Source: Porticoccaceae bacterium UBA2002 (lineage in GTDB: Bacteria > Pseudomonadota > Gammaproteobacteria > Pseudomonadales > Porticoccaceae). Taken from it: a DNA stretch of 17,119 bases. Both the position numbers and the translations under genes were made by a program. Positions 1 through 11,385 of the stretch are shown here, one piece after another. Every line of letters begins with the position of its first letter. The stretch's first letter is position 1. The notes beneath the pieces were generated by a model. That model saw only the letters and a list, made by a program, of their open reading frames with translations, had not been told where the DNA came from and made no database searches. The stretch is taken from contig DDCQ01000062.1 of assembly GCA_002334915.1 (NCBI GenBank), forward strand, positions 1 to 17,119, read 5' to 3'.

Positions 1-450
1 TTTAGACTTAATACTCAGGCCTTTACGCAGGTCCTCAGGGCTGTATCCCTTTACAACGCTGCCTTTAACCGGCCACTGCCAGACCAGGTTTTTACTGAAA
101 ACCATGGGCTTGGGTGCCGATTTTACCTCTGTGGCGGGCCTGGAGCTGCTTGCTCTGCTCTGGGTGGGCGGACTGACCGGCCGCGAATTAAGTGTCACGC
201 CCTTGGTATTTAGCGATAAAACCTGACCTTTGAGGATGGTATAGGGCTGACTGATGCCATTTGCCCTGGCTAACCGCCGCACATCCAGATCATAGCGCCA
301 GGCAATTGAATACAGAGTATCACCCGGAGCCACCTGATGTTTGGTAATACGCGTACTGGGAGGCTGTTCTCGACTGATTATAGGTGCTGAGTAGTTAGAA
401 CAGCCTGAGATCACCACAATCAGCAGCAATAGAATTTGCGTCGCTCTCAT
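1..450 (-). CDS. nlpD: NlpD-like LysM lipoprotein, murein hydrolase activator (partial, 3' end off window)
   Basis: The first 150 residues of an outer-membrane lipoprotein are visible; the frame runs open off the left edge. The ATG at 450 is followed by a hydrophobic signal segment and a lipobox (ISGC, residues 14-17, lipidated Cys17). A LysM peptidoglycan-binding domain covers about residues 38-80 (HQVAPGDTLYSIA start). A Pro/Ser-rich linker follows, then WPVKGSVVKGYS at about 126-137, which is how the M23 (LytM) domain of NlpD begins. In the family, NlpD activates the amidase AmiC for septal peptidoglycan splitting, and its LytM domain is catalytically inactive. The catalytic region lies outside the window, so an active M23 peptidase cannot be excluded. 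The start is 4 bases past the DUF368 stop, and the ribosome binding site (GGGGGAG) lies in the last codons of that gene, so the two are probably co-transcribed. The gene usually found next, rpoS, would lie to the left. Confidence 0.93.
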   Translation of the reverse strand, partial: MRATQILLLLIVVISGCSNYSAPIISREQPPSTRITKHQVAPGDTLYSIAWRYDLDVRRLARANGISQPYTILKGQVLSLNTKGVTLNSRPVSPPTQSRASSSRPATEVKSAPKPMVFSKNLVWQWPVKGSVVKGYSPEDLRKGLSIKSK

Positions 451-454
451 TAAA

Positions 455-1405
455 TTAGTCTCCCCCTGAAGGCTGTTGACGATATTTGGTACCTATGTAC
501 TCCAGCCCTAATACCAGGCTCAGCCCCAAACTCAATGCAGCAATACAGAGCAGAGTTAGGGGGTCCTGCCCCACGGTTTGGCTGAACTGTCCGGGCAGTA
601 GATTTTCTGAAGCCAGCACAATAACCTTGCCTGATTGACTCATAGCCGACTCAGTCACCAGTTTCCAGGGCCAGATAACATTGAGACTGCCCACTAAAAA
701 CCCGCACATGGTGGCTATCACCAATGTATGAAAGCGACTCAACAGCCAGGTGAGAAAACGGCTGAACAGCATTAGCCCCAAAATACCGCCAGTAGCGAAC
801 ACTAACAGTATATCCAGCTGGAAATTAGCAATTGCGCCTATAAATACAGGGTATAAACCAAGCAGCACAAGAATAAAGGATCCTGATATACCAGGTAAAA
901 TCATGGCGCAGAGGGCAATACTACCGGCAAAAAACATGGTGATATGGTTACCTTCCAGAGCAACGGCAGGCGCGATAGAGATTCCATAGGCAATAAGCAC
1001 TCCCAGCACAAACATCAGCTGCTCTATTGTGCGCCTGGGGGGATTCTGGCGCAGCAGATAGATCACCGACCCTATAATCAGTCCGGTAAAGAAAGACCAT
1101 AGTGGCAGCGGGTGCTCTGCCAACAGAAACTGCATGACTTTAGCTAGAGAAAACAGGCTGGTCAGAATGCCAGCCATAAGAACCACCAGAAAATTGCCAT
1201 TGATATGGGCCCAGGCGGCAGCCATACCCTGTGATTTCAGTAGTTTTAGAGCCCGCAGGTTGACCGCGGTGATACTGCTAAGAAGTTCAGTATATATGCC
1301 ACTGACAAAGGCGATGGTACCACCAGACACACCTGGCACCACATCGGCGGCTCCCATGGCCAGACCCTTTAAAAACAGCAAAAGCTGCTGTGCAAAGTTT
1401 CTCAT
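455..1405 (-). CDS. DUF368 polytopic membrane protein, probable undecaprenyl-phosphate translocase
   Basis: A 316-residue inner-membrane protein of the DUF368 family. It carries the family's two related motifs: AADVVPGVSGGT (residues 19-30) and AMILPGISGSF (167-177). These look like an internal repeat. Hydrophobic segments lie around 72-92, 103-118, 130-148, 157-192, 198-222, 228-248 and 282-302. Family knowledge: DUF368 (PopT) and DedA-type proteins were recently shown to return the lipid carrier undecaprenyl phosphate across the membrane for reuse in wall and surface-polymer synthesis. That role here is assignment by family. The ATG at 1405 has an AGAG ribosome binding site 7 bases upstream. 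The gene follows pcm by 46 bp and precedes nlpD by 4 bp. In the standard surE-pcm-nlpD-rpoS arrangement no DUF368 gene sits here, so the position is of interest. Confidence 0.92.
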   Translation of the reverse strand: MRNFAQQLLLFLKGLAMGAADVVPGVSGGTIAFVSGIYTELLSSITAVNLRALKLLKSQGMAAAWAHINGNFLVVLMAGILTSLFSLAKVMQFLLAEHPLPLWSFFTGLIIGSVIYLLRQNPPRRTIEQLMFVLGVLIAYGISIAPAVALEGNHITMFFAGSIALCAMILPGISGSFILVLLGLYPVFIGAIANFQLDILLVFATGGILGLMLFSRFLTWLLSRFHTLVIATMCGFLVGSLNVIWPWKLVTESAMSQSGKVIVLASENLLPGQFSQTVGQDPLTLLCIAALSLGLSLVLGLEYIGTKYRQQPSGGD

Positions 1406-1451
1406 ACTATTACTCTGACCGATTTCATAAGCCTATGGCCTCAACTCAAGA

Positions 1452-2123
1452 CTAGCGGGACAGCCCGCCCAGCAGCGGCACAAATTTAACCTGCTCGACA
1501 ACCTCTTCATCAAATTCAGATGAATTGCCCTGTCTGCGAAGCACGCGAAGATCCTGAGAGACACCATTGCCCACCGGGATCACCAGAATACCGTCTGGCG
1601 CCAACTGACGAAGCAGCTCCTCTGGCACGGTTTGCGGGGCTGCTGTGGTAATAATACCATCGTAGGGGGCATGTTTTTCCCAGCCAAAACTGCCGTCGGA
1701 AAGCTCAGCCTTGATATTGCCGAGACCCAGCTTGCAAAACCGCTCTTTGGCCTTTCTGAGCAATGGCTCGATACGCTCAACTGTGCATACCTCTGTGACT
1801 AACTGGGACAGAATAGTAGTCTGGTATCCAGACCCAGTGCCTATTTCCAAAACCTTTTTAAGGGGCCCGCCACTGAGCAGAATCTCGGTCATGCGCGCTA
1901 CTATATAAGGCTGAGACAGAGTTTGGGAGAAGCCTATAGGCAGTGCAGTGTCCTCATAGGCACGGTGAGACAGGGCCTCGTCGAGGAAAATATGCCGCGG
2001 GGTCATACGAATAATATCCAGCACAGGTTGGCTACTGATGCCCTGATCCACAAGACGCTGAATCAGCCTCTCTCTGGTTCGCTGGGAGGTCATGCCAATA
2101 CCAGCCAGTTCGATCGAGTTCAC
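1452..2123 (-). CDS. pcm: Protein-L-isoaspartate O-methyltransferase
   Basis: A cytoplasmic repair enzyme. It uses S-adenosylmethionine to methylate L-isoaspartyl residues in aged proteins, starting their conversion back to aspartate. The 223-residue product is slightly longer than E. coli Pcm (about 208), with the extra residues at the N-terminus. Visible signatures are [15 protein letters not shown] (residues 66-80, substrate and cofactor region), SAM motif [13 protein letters not shown] (91-102), YDGIITTAA and LVIPVG. The protein ends FVPLLGG, matching the family's FVPL ending. I take the GTG at 2123 as the start because AGGAG lies 6 bases upstream; an internal ATG at residue 11 is an alternative. 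The usual upstream partner surE is absent; 118 bp separate pcm from truD. Confidence 0.96.
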   Translation of the reverse strand: MNSIELAGIGMTSQRTRERLIQRLVDQGISSQPVLDIIRMTPRHIFLDEALSHRAYEDTALPIGFSQTLSQPYIVARMTEILLSGGPLKKVLEIGTGSGYQTTILSQLVTEVCTVERIEPLLRKAKERFCKLGLGNIKAELSDGSFGWEKHAPYDGIITTAAPQTVPEELLRQLAPDGILVIPVGNGVSQDLRVLRRQGNSSEFDEEVVEQVKFVPLLGGLSR

Positions 2124-2241
2124 CCCTTGCTCCTATATTGAATCTTGTGTTGAATACTGGGTTCAGTACTGCCTGTAAAGACCAGGTAACTAAACGCCCT
2201 TAAATGGCGCAAAGCTGCTGCCCCAAGACGTTACCAATATA
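2124..2241 (-). promoter_or_regulatory. truD-pcm spacer with weak candidate promoter
   Basis: This 118-bp spacer occupies the slot where surE normally lies. Read on the minus strand it contains TTTACA (2174-2179) and TATTCA (2151-2156) separated by 17 bases. The -35 is good (5/6) but the -10 poor (3/6). An inverted repeat TACTG-AACC-CAGTA (2155-2168) overlaps the -10. I see no GC-rich hairpin followed by a T run, so no terminator for truD. A pcm-DUF368-nlpD promoter here is plausible but unproven. Confidence 0.2.
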
Positions 2242-3177
2242 TCACAGGGCATTAAATTCGGGGCGGAATAATTCAGCTATTTCTCTGAGTAATGCCGTGG
2301 CATAGGCGCCAGAAGGAAGTCCAAATGAAAGCTGCAACTGGTCCTTTTGCAACCAGGTCCAGCGCAGATTCTCGGGCCTTAGTATCAGATCGCGGCGCTG
2401 CTGTTTTAAACCCGCGTGCTCAAGAGCGTAACACCAGCTCTGCCAGTCGGCTAAAACAGCGGCCTCAATCTCAGCAACTGTCGCATTGATATTCGAGCGG
2501 CCACGACCCCAGAGTGCAGCCGTCTCGTCCCCCTCGATGGGGGCCGACAGGCTATTAATCTCAATGCGCCTTTCTACTAAAAGATTAAACAGCCAGGACC
2601 GGGCAGCAGACAGATAGAGTCCAGTCCCCCGTCTATTGCCCTTCAGTCTATCTGCCTCTATTAGTGCCTGAGCCTCGCGCAGGTTATTGCCGCTGTGACC
2701 AAAGCGCTGTTCAGCGAAATAATTGGGTACGCCAAGCTGCTGAATAAGCCTGAGACGCTCCTCCAACAAATCCGCGGCCGGGCTAAAGTCGCGCAAGATA
2801 ATATTAAACTGATTACCCTGATGCATGCCGCGGCGGAGTTTTTTATGATGCCTTTGGGCGCTGAGAATATCGAAGTCAGCGTGGGCCAATTCAGCAGGGT
2901 CTATTTCGCGGCCGGGCAGATGCAGGCTGAACCACTGGGTGGTGACTGCAAAGCGATCTTTTAAACCACAGAAACCAATATCATTGCGCTTTACACCGGC
3001 GAGTTGGGCCAAAAGCCCAGCCACCCACTGGCTATTTTGGTCCCGTTTGCGAATATGCAGTAATAGATGTTCGCCCTGGCCGCTGGGCTGCCAGTCCGCT
3101 ATTTCATCAACTTGAAAGTCCTCGGGGCAGCTGCGGAATAATGCTCGCCCCAGAGGCGCACCATGCAGGCGTGGCAT
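2242..3177 (-). CDS. truD: tRNA pseudouridine(13) synthase TruD
   Basis: Converts U13 to pseudouridine in tRNA-Glu. Hallmarks, numbered from the ATG at 3177, are: PEDFQVDE (18-25); QGEHLLLHIRKRD (34-46); GLKDRFAVTTQWF (71-83) with catalytic Asp74; KKLRRGMHQGN; GVPNYFAEQRFG; and LSAARSWLFN. The protein ends with GLPSGAYATALLRE, matching the family's PAGSFATxxLRE ending. The start is uncertain. Homologues have roughly 9-15 residues before the LHGxPxG motif, while this ATG leaves only 3. The frame stays open to a TTG at 3267, inside ispF, but the added residues do not resemble TruD, and the good ribosome binding site before that TTG is simply the conserved ispF motif GREEG. A start at an ATT just after the ispF stop would give a family-like N-terminus. 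From the ATG the product is 311 residues. Confidence 0.93.
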   Translation of the reverse strand: MPRLHGAPLGRALFRSCPEDFQVDEIADWQPSGQGEHLLLHIRKRDQNSQWVAGLLAQLAGVKRNDIGFCGLKDRFAVTTQWFSLHLPGREIDPAELAHADFDILSAQRHHKKLRRGMHQGNQFNIILRDFSPAADLLEERLRLIQQLGVPNYFAEQRFGHSGNNLREAQALIEADRLKGNRRGTGLYLSAARSWLFNLLVERRIEINSLSAPIEGDETAALWGRGRSNINATVAEIEAAVLADWQSWCYALEHAGLKQQRRDLILRPENLRWTWLQKDQLQLSFGLPSGAYATALLREIAELFRPEFNAL

Positions 3178-3211
3178 CTGGTGAAAGTCAAAATGGTCAG
3201 ATTTAATAGAC

Positions 3212-3703
3212 CTAGGCCCCGATAATATTAGCCGAGGGCTGCAGCAGCACTGCCGCATGACAGGCAATACCCTCTTCCCGGCCAGTAAAACCTAATTTTT
3301 CAGTGGTGGTGGCTTTGATATTGATATTGTCGACCGAGCAGCTAAGATCAGCCGCTAAATTGCGACGCATCTCTTCTAGATAGGGGGCCATTTTGGGGCT
3401 CTGAGCAATAATGGTCATATCCGCATTGCCCAGCACATAGTCTTTATCAGCCATCATGCCCACTACAACAGCCAGTAAATCCCGACTGTTACTGTTTTTG
3501 TAAGTCGGATCGGTGTCGGGAAAAAGCTGACCTATATCGCCCATGGCAAGGGCTCCCAGCAGGCCATCAATCAGGGCGTGAATAAGCACATCGCCGTCGG
3601 AATGAGCGATAAACCCATGCTTATAGGGAATACTCACACCTCCCAATATCAGAGCGTCGCCCTCGCCAAAAGCATGAACATCGTAACCATGACCTATGCG
3701 CAT
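3212..3703 (-). CDS. ispF: 2-C-methyl-D-erythritol 2,4-cyclodiphosphate synthase
   Basis: Fifth step of the MEP isoprenoid pathway: cyclises 4-diphosphocytidyl-methylerythritol 2-phosphate to MEcPP with release of CMP. The 163-residue protein is normal length and aligns with E. coli IspF almost without gaps. The zinc ligands Asp8, His10 and His42 are present in [12 protein letters not shown] and HSDGDVLIH. His34 and Asp56 ([12 protein letters not shown]) are also in place, as is the C-terminal [16 protein letters not shown] segment that contacts the cytidine phosphate. The ATG at 3703 has GGAG 8 bases upstream. The gene lies 34 bp after ispD, and a truD reading frame begins in or just after its end. 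IspD and IspF act two steps apart in one pathway. Confidence 0.97.
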   Translation of the reverse strand: MRIGHGYDVHAFGEGDALILGGVSIPYKHGFIAHSDGDVLIHALIDGLLGALAMGDIGQLFPDTDPTYKNSNSRDLLAVVVGMMADKDYVLGNADMTIIAQSPKMAPYLEEMRRNLAADLSCSVDNINIKATTTEKLGFTGREEGIACHAAVLLQPSANIIGA

Positions 3704-3737
3704 AGATTGGTCTCCGCTGACAGCCTGCGAGAATAAA

Positions 3738-4451
3738 TCATGCTTCAGCCTCCTGATTTTTCATAATCGCTTCTGCAATTGCCAAATCTTCTCGCCGGGT
3801 TATTTTAATATTGTCCTGACGGCCCTCGACGACCTGGGCGGTTAAGCCGCCAAATTCAATGGCAGAGGCCTCGTCAGTAGGTAACTTCTGCTGGTCAAGC
3901 ATAGCCTGAATAGAAGATTTTAACAGCCCGAAACGGAACATCTGGGGTGTCTGTGCCGCTCGATACTCGGCCCGATTCACTGTACTGAGAATACGCCTGT
4001 CTGCACCCACGATTTTTAAGGTGTCATTAATTGGCGCCGCCAGAATACCGCCCACGCTATGCCCTTCCAACTCAGAAATAAGCTTGGCTATATTGGCGGG
4101 AGTGACACAGGGTCGCGCCATATCGTGCACCAACACCCAATCATCATCAGCGGCAAATTTCTGAAGTGCTATTAGACCATTCATCACCGAGTCAGCGCGC
4201 CGCTTACCACCGGCAACCAATCGTACCCTGGGGTCTGCGGCAGCTGGCACTTTGGCCCAGTAGCCAGAGCCAATCTCGCAAGGAGCCACAATGGCGGCAA
4301 TAACAGTCAGGCTCAGCAGTCGGCTGAGGGTATGCTGTGCCACCAGGGCGCCATTGAGTTGATGGAACTGTTTGGGAATATCTGCGGAAAAGCGCTGGCC
4401 AACTCCTGCAGCAGGCACAATAGCCCAGTATTTAGGTATTCTATCGGTCAT
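3738..4451 (-). CDS. ispD: 2-C-methyl-D-erythritol 4-phosphate cytidylyltransferase
   Basis: Third step of the MEP pathway: transfers CMP from CTP to methylerythritol 4-phosphate. The 237-residue product has the nucleotidyltransferase glycine-rich loop [10 protein letters not shown] with Arg20, then PKQF with Lys27, both catalytic in E. coli IspD. Later signatures are [11 protein letters not shown] (106-116, Asp110), [10 protein letters not shown] (165-174), TDEASAIEF (192-200) and [14 protein letters not shown] (214-227, Lys216). The usual HDAARP motif reads HDMARP here, with methionine for alanine at residue 111. The ATG overlaps the ftsB stop by 4 bases (ATGA, 4448-4451), so translation is probably coupled. 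The need for CTP links it to PyrG, made from the same gene block. Confidence 0.97.
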   Translation of the reverse strand: MTDRIPKYWAIVPAAGVGQRFSADIPKQFHQLNGALVAQHTLSRLLSLTVIAAIVAPCEIGSGYWAKVPAAADPRVRLVAGGKRRADSVMNGLIALQKFAADDDWVLVHDMARPCVTPANIAKLISELEGHSVGGILAAPINDTLKIVGADRRILSTVNRAEYRAAQTPQMFRFGLLKSSIQAMLDQQKLPTDEASAIEFGGLTAQVVEGRQDNIKITRREDLAIAEAIMKNQEAEA

Positions 4452-4774
4452 TGAGTATCAGCCTCAGAAGTGGCGTTAGCATGGCCACCCAGCACATTGT
4501 CATCCCTGTCGATCACCAGATAGAAAATTTCACCCTGCTTGATCATGCCCAGATCTTTGCGCGCTTTCTCTTCTATCGAATCGAGATTGTTCTTTAAACT
4601 TTCAACTTCCTGAGCAATAAGATCATTGCGCTGTTTAAGCTGGCGGTTCTTTTCTATCTGACGCTCAAGCTGCCCATCCAGCTCTGCTCTGTGGGCGAGA
4701 CTGCCCTCGCCGACCCACAGACGCATCTGCAGGCCCACCAGAAGTACCACCAGTAATATCAGCAACCATCGCAT
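4448..4774 (-). CDS. ftsB: Cell division protein FtsB
   Basis: A small bitopic inner-membrane divisome protein that forms the FtsQ-FtsB-FtsL complex and helps activate septal wall synthesis by FtsW/FtsI. It has 108 residues, close to E. coli FtsB (103). A transmembrane helix covers about residues 3-20, and the family motif RLWVGEGSL follows at 18-26. A coiled coil rich in Glu, Gln, Asn and Lys runs over about 29-66. The conserved EEKARKDLGMIKQGEIFY segment is at 68-85, and the short tail is polar. The ATG at 4774 has no clear Shine-Dalgarno sequence. The gene starts 50 bp after eno and overlaps ispD by 4 bases. Confidence 0.96.
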   Translation of the reverse strand: MRWLLILLVVLLVGLQMRLWVGEGSLAHRAELDGQLERQIEKNRQLKQRNDLIAQEVESLKNNLDSIEEKARKDLGMIKQGEIFYLVIDRDDNVLGGHANATSEADTQ

Positions 4775-4824
4775 ATTGTTATTCTATTCGCTTTGGCGAA
4801 GTTTTTGCCAACCCTAATCGTTTA

Positions 4825-6120
<1,296 letters not shown>

Positions 6121-6147
6121 TTAGGTGCTCCCTTATTTAAAGTGTGT

Positions 6148-6163
6148 GAACCAGGTTCGGAAC
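6148..6163. promoter_or_regulatory. Overlapping small palindromes upstream of eno
   Basis: In the 79-bp kdsA-eno spacer, GAACC-A-GGTTC (6148-6158) and GTTC-G-GAAC (6155-6163) are both perfect around a central base and share four bases. They lie 31-46 bases before the eno ATG, roughly where an operator or promoter would be. No named regulator matches, and no convincing -35/-10 pair is seen. Shorter stem-loop or chance explanations remain open. Confidence 0.2.
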
Positions 6164-6196
6164 GGAAAAGAAACTTGCTGTGCAGGCTAGGACCAA

Positions 6197-8757
<2,561 letters not shown>

Positions 8758-8834
8758 CTAATTTTGACCGGCTGCCATCCTACTCAAGATGGGGTAGCAG
8801 ATTACCAGAAAGCGGGTTGGTATTCTACAAACAT

Positions 8835-10205
8835 CTATAAAGAGTTGTGCCGCCAGAGGATTTTTTTTGCGGCCTGTCCCGGCTGCGCCTGCCAACCCTC
8901 GCAAACCCAATAATCGCCCACAGCCACCAGCGTTTTATCCACATATAATAATGGCGTTCGATCCCGCCACCAGGGCTCTACCCCATATTCCAGAAACAGC
9001 TTTTTAAGACTGTTAGAGTGACCACGACCCGCTGGCTTGCAGCGCTCGCCGCCCTCCCTGTACCTGATAGTCAATGTTTGCTCTGGCGCTAATACCAGGC
9101 CATCACCAACTGTTTGCTCGACAATAAGTTGGCTGCTGTCAGATAGCTGCAATACCTGATCCAACGACTGGTGATCTAAAGTCCATTGATATTGCTGCTG
9201 GCTGTCAAAATCAGTGCCGCTGCAAGCCAGCAGATAGAGACGCCCCTGAAAGCGCCGCCACTGCATGAATTGCCATTGCAATAATGGGTCAGCATCTTCA
9301 CGAACCTGGATAACTGCGCGATTTATTTCGGCAATAATTTTTTTGTTGGGTCTGGGCAGGTTACAGAGAGCCGGCCAGTGACGCTGAACATTGCGCTGCC
9401 GCGCATCATTGAGCTCTAGCAGCTGTTCAATACAGATTGACCAGCCTGCCCGCTCCTCACGCAAATCCAATGCACACAGATCTTCACCAGCCAGAGTCTC
9501 TGCCAATTGCTCTGCCTCAGTGCTGTGCTCTGCTGAAAGCTGTATAGATTGCCGATAATCTGGCCAGCGCTCGGCTAAAGCCGGAACCACATGCTTGCGC
9601 AAATAATTGCGGTCAAATTTATCTTCGCTATTGCTCTCATCCTCGACCCAGCTCAGTTTTTGCCTCTTGGCATAAGCCTGTAGCTGATCTCTGCCAACCG
9701 CCAGCAATGGCCTGATAAGCTGCCCTGAACCCAGCGGTCTCTGTGCTGGCATACCAGACAGACCCTTGGCGCCAGAGCCACGCAGCAATTGATAGAGCAT
9801 GGTTTCCACCTGATCATCCCCATGATGGCCGAGCACTAAAAGGCCATCCTGGCGCAGCAGCCGCTCAAATACAGCATATCTGGCACTGCGCGCAGCAGCT
9901 TCAATACCCTCACCTGTGGCTGTGACCTCAACAGCTTCGGTCTTTAGCTTTACTCCCAGCGACCGACAGTAATCCTCAACTCTGGCCTGCCAGTGATCCG
10001 CATTGGCAGACAGTCCATGATGGATATGCACGGCACAGAGGCGCTCTGGGGGCACGGCAGTGGCCAGCAAGTGCAGCAGCACAGTTGAATCCAGGCCACC
10101 GCTAAGGGCCACCAGTATCTGGGGGGTCACAGCTAGCTGTTGCTGCCATGGCGCAAATAACGCCGCCGCCTCAAGGCCTTTTATGGTCGCCGGGGTTCTA
10201 GTCAA
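8835..10205 (-). CDS. tilS: tRNA(Ile)-lysidine synthetase TilS
   Basis: An ATP-dependent ligase that attaches lysine to C34 of tRNA-Ile(CAU), changing its codon reading from AUG to AUA and its identity from Met to Ile. Numbered from the TTG at 10205 (456 residues), the PP-loop SGGLDS is at 35-40. It is followed by HIHHGLSANAD, EAAARSARYA, GHHGDDQVETMLYQLLRGSGAKGLSGM and WVEDESNSEDKFDRNYLR. The C-terminal tRNA-binding domain shows GERCKPAGRGHSNSLKKLF and WWRDRTPLLY. The start is uncertain. TTG 10205 overlaps the yheU stop by only 8 bases; ATG 10250 would overlap yheU by 53 bases and add 15 residues. The sequence from LEAAALFAPW onward looks family-like, so a start at or above 10205 is likely. 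Confidence 0.95.
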   Translation of the reverse strand: MTRTPATIKGLEAAALFAPWQQQLAVTPQILVALSGGLDSTVLLHLLATAVPPERLCAVHIHHGLSANADHWQARVEDYCRSLGVKLKTEAVEVTATGEGIEAAARSARYAVFERLLRQDGLLVLGHHGDDQVETMLYQLLRGSGAKGLSGMPAQRPLGSGQLIRPLLAVGRDQLQAYAKRQKLSWVEDESNSEDKFDRNYLRKHVVPALAERWPDYRQSIQLSAEHSTEAEQLAETLAGEDLCALDLREERAGWSICIEQLLELNDARQRNVQRHWPALCNLPRPNKKIIAEINRAVIQVREDADPLLQWQFMQWRRFQGRLYLLACSGTDFDSQQQYQWTLDHQSLDQVLQLSDSSQLIVEQTVGDGLVLAPEQTLTIRYREGGERCKPAGRGHSNSLKKLFLEYGVEPWWRDRTPLLYVDKTLVAVGDYWVCEGWQAQPGQAAKKILWRHNSL

Positions 10206-10521
10206 TGCTATTGCCTGCGTCCTGAGAATAGTCTTCGTAGGCAGCTCCATTGGACTCAGAGCTATTGCCCTGATTGTCCTGCTGGACAGCCTCAGTGCTG
10301 TAGCGATCAAACTGATGTCTGGTCAGCAGAGTGCAGTTTTCTGTAGCCGGATCAAAGGTGATCAGTACGTCGCCCCGCGCCAACTGTCGGCGCACCTGGG
10401 CGATTTTATTGTCCATGCCGGCTTCCTGCGCACCGTAATCCGTGCCTTCGCGGAGAATAAACTCCTCGATAATGGCAGTGAGAATTTCGGCGCTGAGTCT
10501 GTCGACTGGAATTTCAATCAC
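10198..10521 (-). CDS. yheU: YheU family protein (UPF0270) with extended C-terminus
   Basis: A small cytoplasmic protein of unknown function. Residues 1-72 match the YheU/UPF0270 family: IEIPVDRLSAEIL at the start, then the signature IEEFILREGTDYGAQE (residues 17-32), KIAQVRRQLARGDVLITFD (39-57), and a final TLLTRHQFD (67-75). Family members are usually about 70-75 residues; this one has 107. The extra 32 or so residues are rich in Gln, Asn, Ser, Asp and Glu, and look disordered. The GTG start at 10521 overlaps the upstream stop by 4 bases (GTGA), so translation is probably coupled. Its 3' end overlaps the beginning of tilS by at least 8 bases. Confidence 0.9.
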   Translation of the reverse strand: MIEIPVDRLSAEILTAIIEEFILREGTDYGAQEAGMDNKIAQVRRQLARGDVLITFDPATENCTLLTRHQFDRYSTEAVQQDNQGNSSESNGAAYEDYSQDAGNSID

Positions 10522-11291
10522 TGAGCGGGCTTCCTAAAGCGCAGGGTCATACGGTCACTTTCACCAATGGCCAGGTAGCGATCCCGGTCCACATCGCCCA
10601 AAGCTAGACTGGGCAACAGAGTCCAAACTCCTTTAGGGTGATCGGCAGTATCCGCTGGATTAGCATTGATTTCTGAACTGGCCTCGAGCACAAAGCCAGC
10701 TTGCTGGGCAATCTCGACCACATAATCCTGGGTGACATAGCCACTGTCGATCATGGTTTTGCGGTCAGTTCCGGGTTTGGCTCGATGCTCTACCACCCCC
10801 AACACTGCCCCGGGTTTTAGGGTTTTAAAAAACAACTTAAATGCAGTCTCCTCATTACTTGATTGCATCCAGTTGTGGACATTTCTAAAGGTGACGACCG
10901 CATCGGCGCTATTGTCTGCTGTAGTGAGCAATTGAGCTCCGGGATCAAAAATATGTAACTCAGTATTGCTATAGAACTCTGGATTAGCAGCCAACTTATC
11001 TTTGTATCTGCTGAGAGATTTTCGAAGGTAGGCACTTTTACTCTGCGGATTGGCATGGGCCGCATACAGGGTTCCACTGAGCTGTCCAGCCAACACTTCA
11101 GTATACCAGCCGCCACCAGGGCTAATTTCAACCACCGCCATATCCGCGGTAATGCCAAAAAACGCCAGCGTCTCGGCCGGGTGACGATACTGATCTCTGG
11201 CAATATTGTTCGGACTGCGTTCGGCGCTAACCTGAGCTGAGCAGGCAACCAAAGTGCCGATAAGTAGTGCTGTTTTGATCACTGAATTCAT
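10518..11291 (-). CDS. Exported predicted SAM-dependent methyltransferase (COG4798-like)
   Basis: A class I methyltransferase fold: motif I VVEISPGGGWYTEVLA (53-68), then ADAVVTFRNVHNWM (129-142) and a GAVLGVVEHR strand (161-170). The N-terminus is a signal peptide: Lys6, a hydrophobic stretch at 8-16, then LVAC (14-17), which fits a lipobox, and AQVSA-ER, which fits a signal peptidase I site. Either way it should be exported, although SAM is a cytoplasmic cofactor. The family (COG4798, predicted methyltransferases with signal peptides) is widespread and its substrate is unknown to me. I start at ATG 11291 because the signal peptide begins there; the frame extends 27 codons upstream without family-like sequence. 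It leads a block with yheU and tilS and is transcribed away from trmL. Confidence 0.85.
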   Translation of the reverse strand: MNSVIKTALLIGTLVACSAQVSAERSPNNIARDQYRHPAETLAFFGITADMAVVEISPGGGWYTEVLAGQLSGTLYAAHANPQSKSAYLRKSLSRYKDKLAANPEFYSNTELHIFDPGAQLLTTADNSADAVVTFRNVHNWMQSSNEETAFKLFFKTLKPGAVLGVVEHRAKPGTDRKTMIDSGYVTQDYVVEIAQQAGFVLEASSEINANPADTADHPKGVWTLLPSLALGDVDRDRYLAIGESDRMTLRFRKPAQ

Positions 11292-11310
11292 CTCTTGTAC
11301 CCCATTTAAC

Positions 11311-11324
11311 CTAATAATTATTAG
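11311..11324. promoter_or_regulatory. Perfect 14-bp palindrome in divergent promoter region
   Basis: CTAATAATTATTAG is identical on both strands. It lies 20-33 bases upstream of the methyltransferase ATG and about 90 bases upstream of trmL, in the only divergent intergenic region of the window. A perfect AT-rich palindrome of this size is consistent with a dimeric regulator site, but no specific regulator can be named, and AT-rich spacers produce such palindromes by chance more often than mixed sequence does. Confidence 0.3.
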
Positions 11325-11376
11325 ACAATAGCCCAAGGAATACTGCTGTTCCATCTGTATCCGAGCTATCAATTAA

Positions 11377-11385
11377 TGCGATAAT
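11377..11385 (+). promoter_or_regulatory. Candidate extended -10 promoter for trmL-fldB-mnmC
   Basis: TGCGATAAT matches an extended -10 element (TGn plus GATAAT, 5/6 to TATAAT). No good -35 is present, which is usual for extended -10 promoters. Transcription would begin near 11392, giving a leader of about 22 bases. No clear Shine-Dalgarno precedes the trmL ATG. Confidence 0.35.

Noticed and set aside
2124..2241. A decayed surE in the truD-pcm gap
   Set aside because: 118 bp is too short for surE (about 750 bp) and no SurE motif such as NDDG is readable in any frame.
10060..10524. A 154-codon open frame on the plus strand opposite tilS and yheU
   Set aside because: Antisense to two recognisable genes, no family-like motifs and no ribosome binding site evidence.
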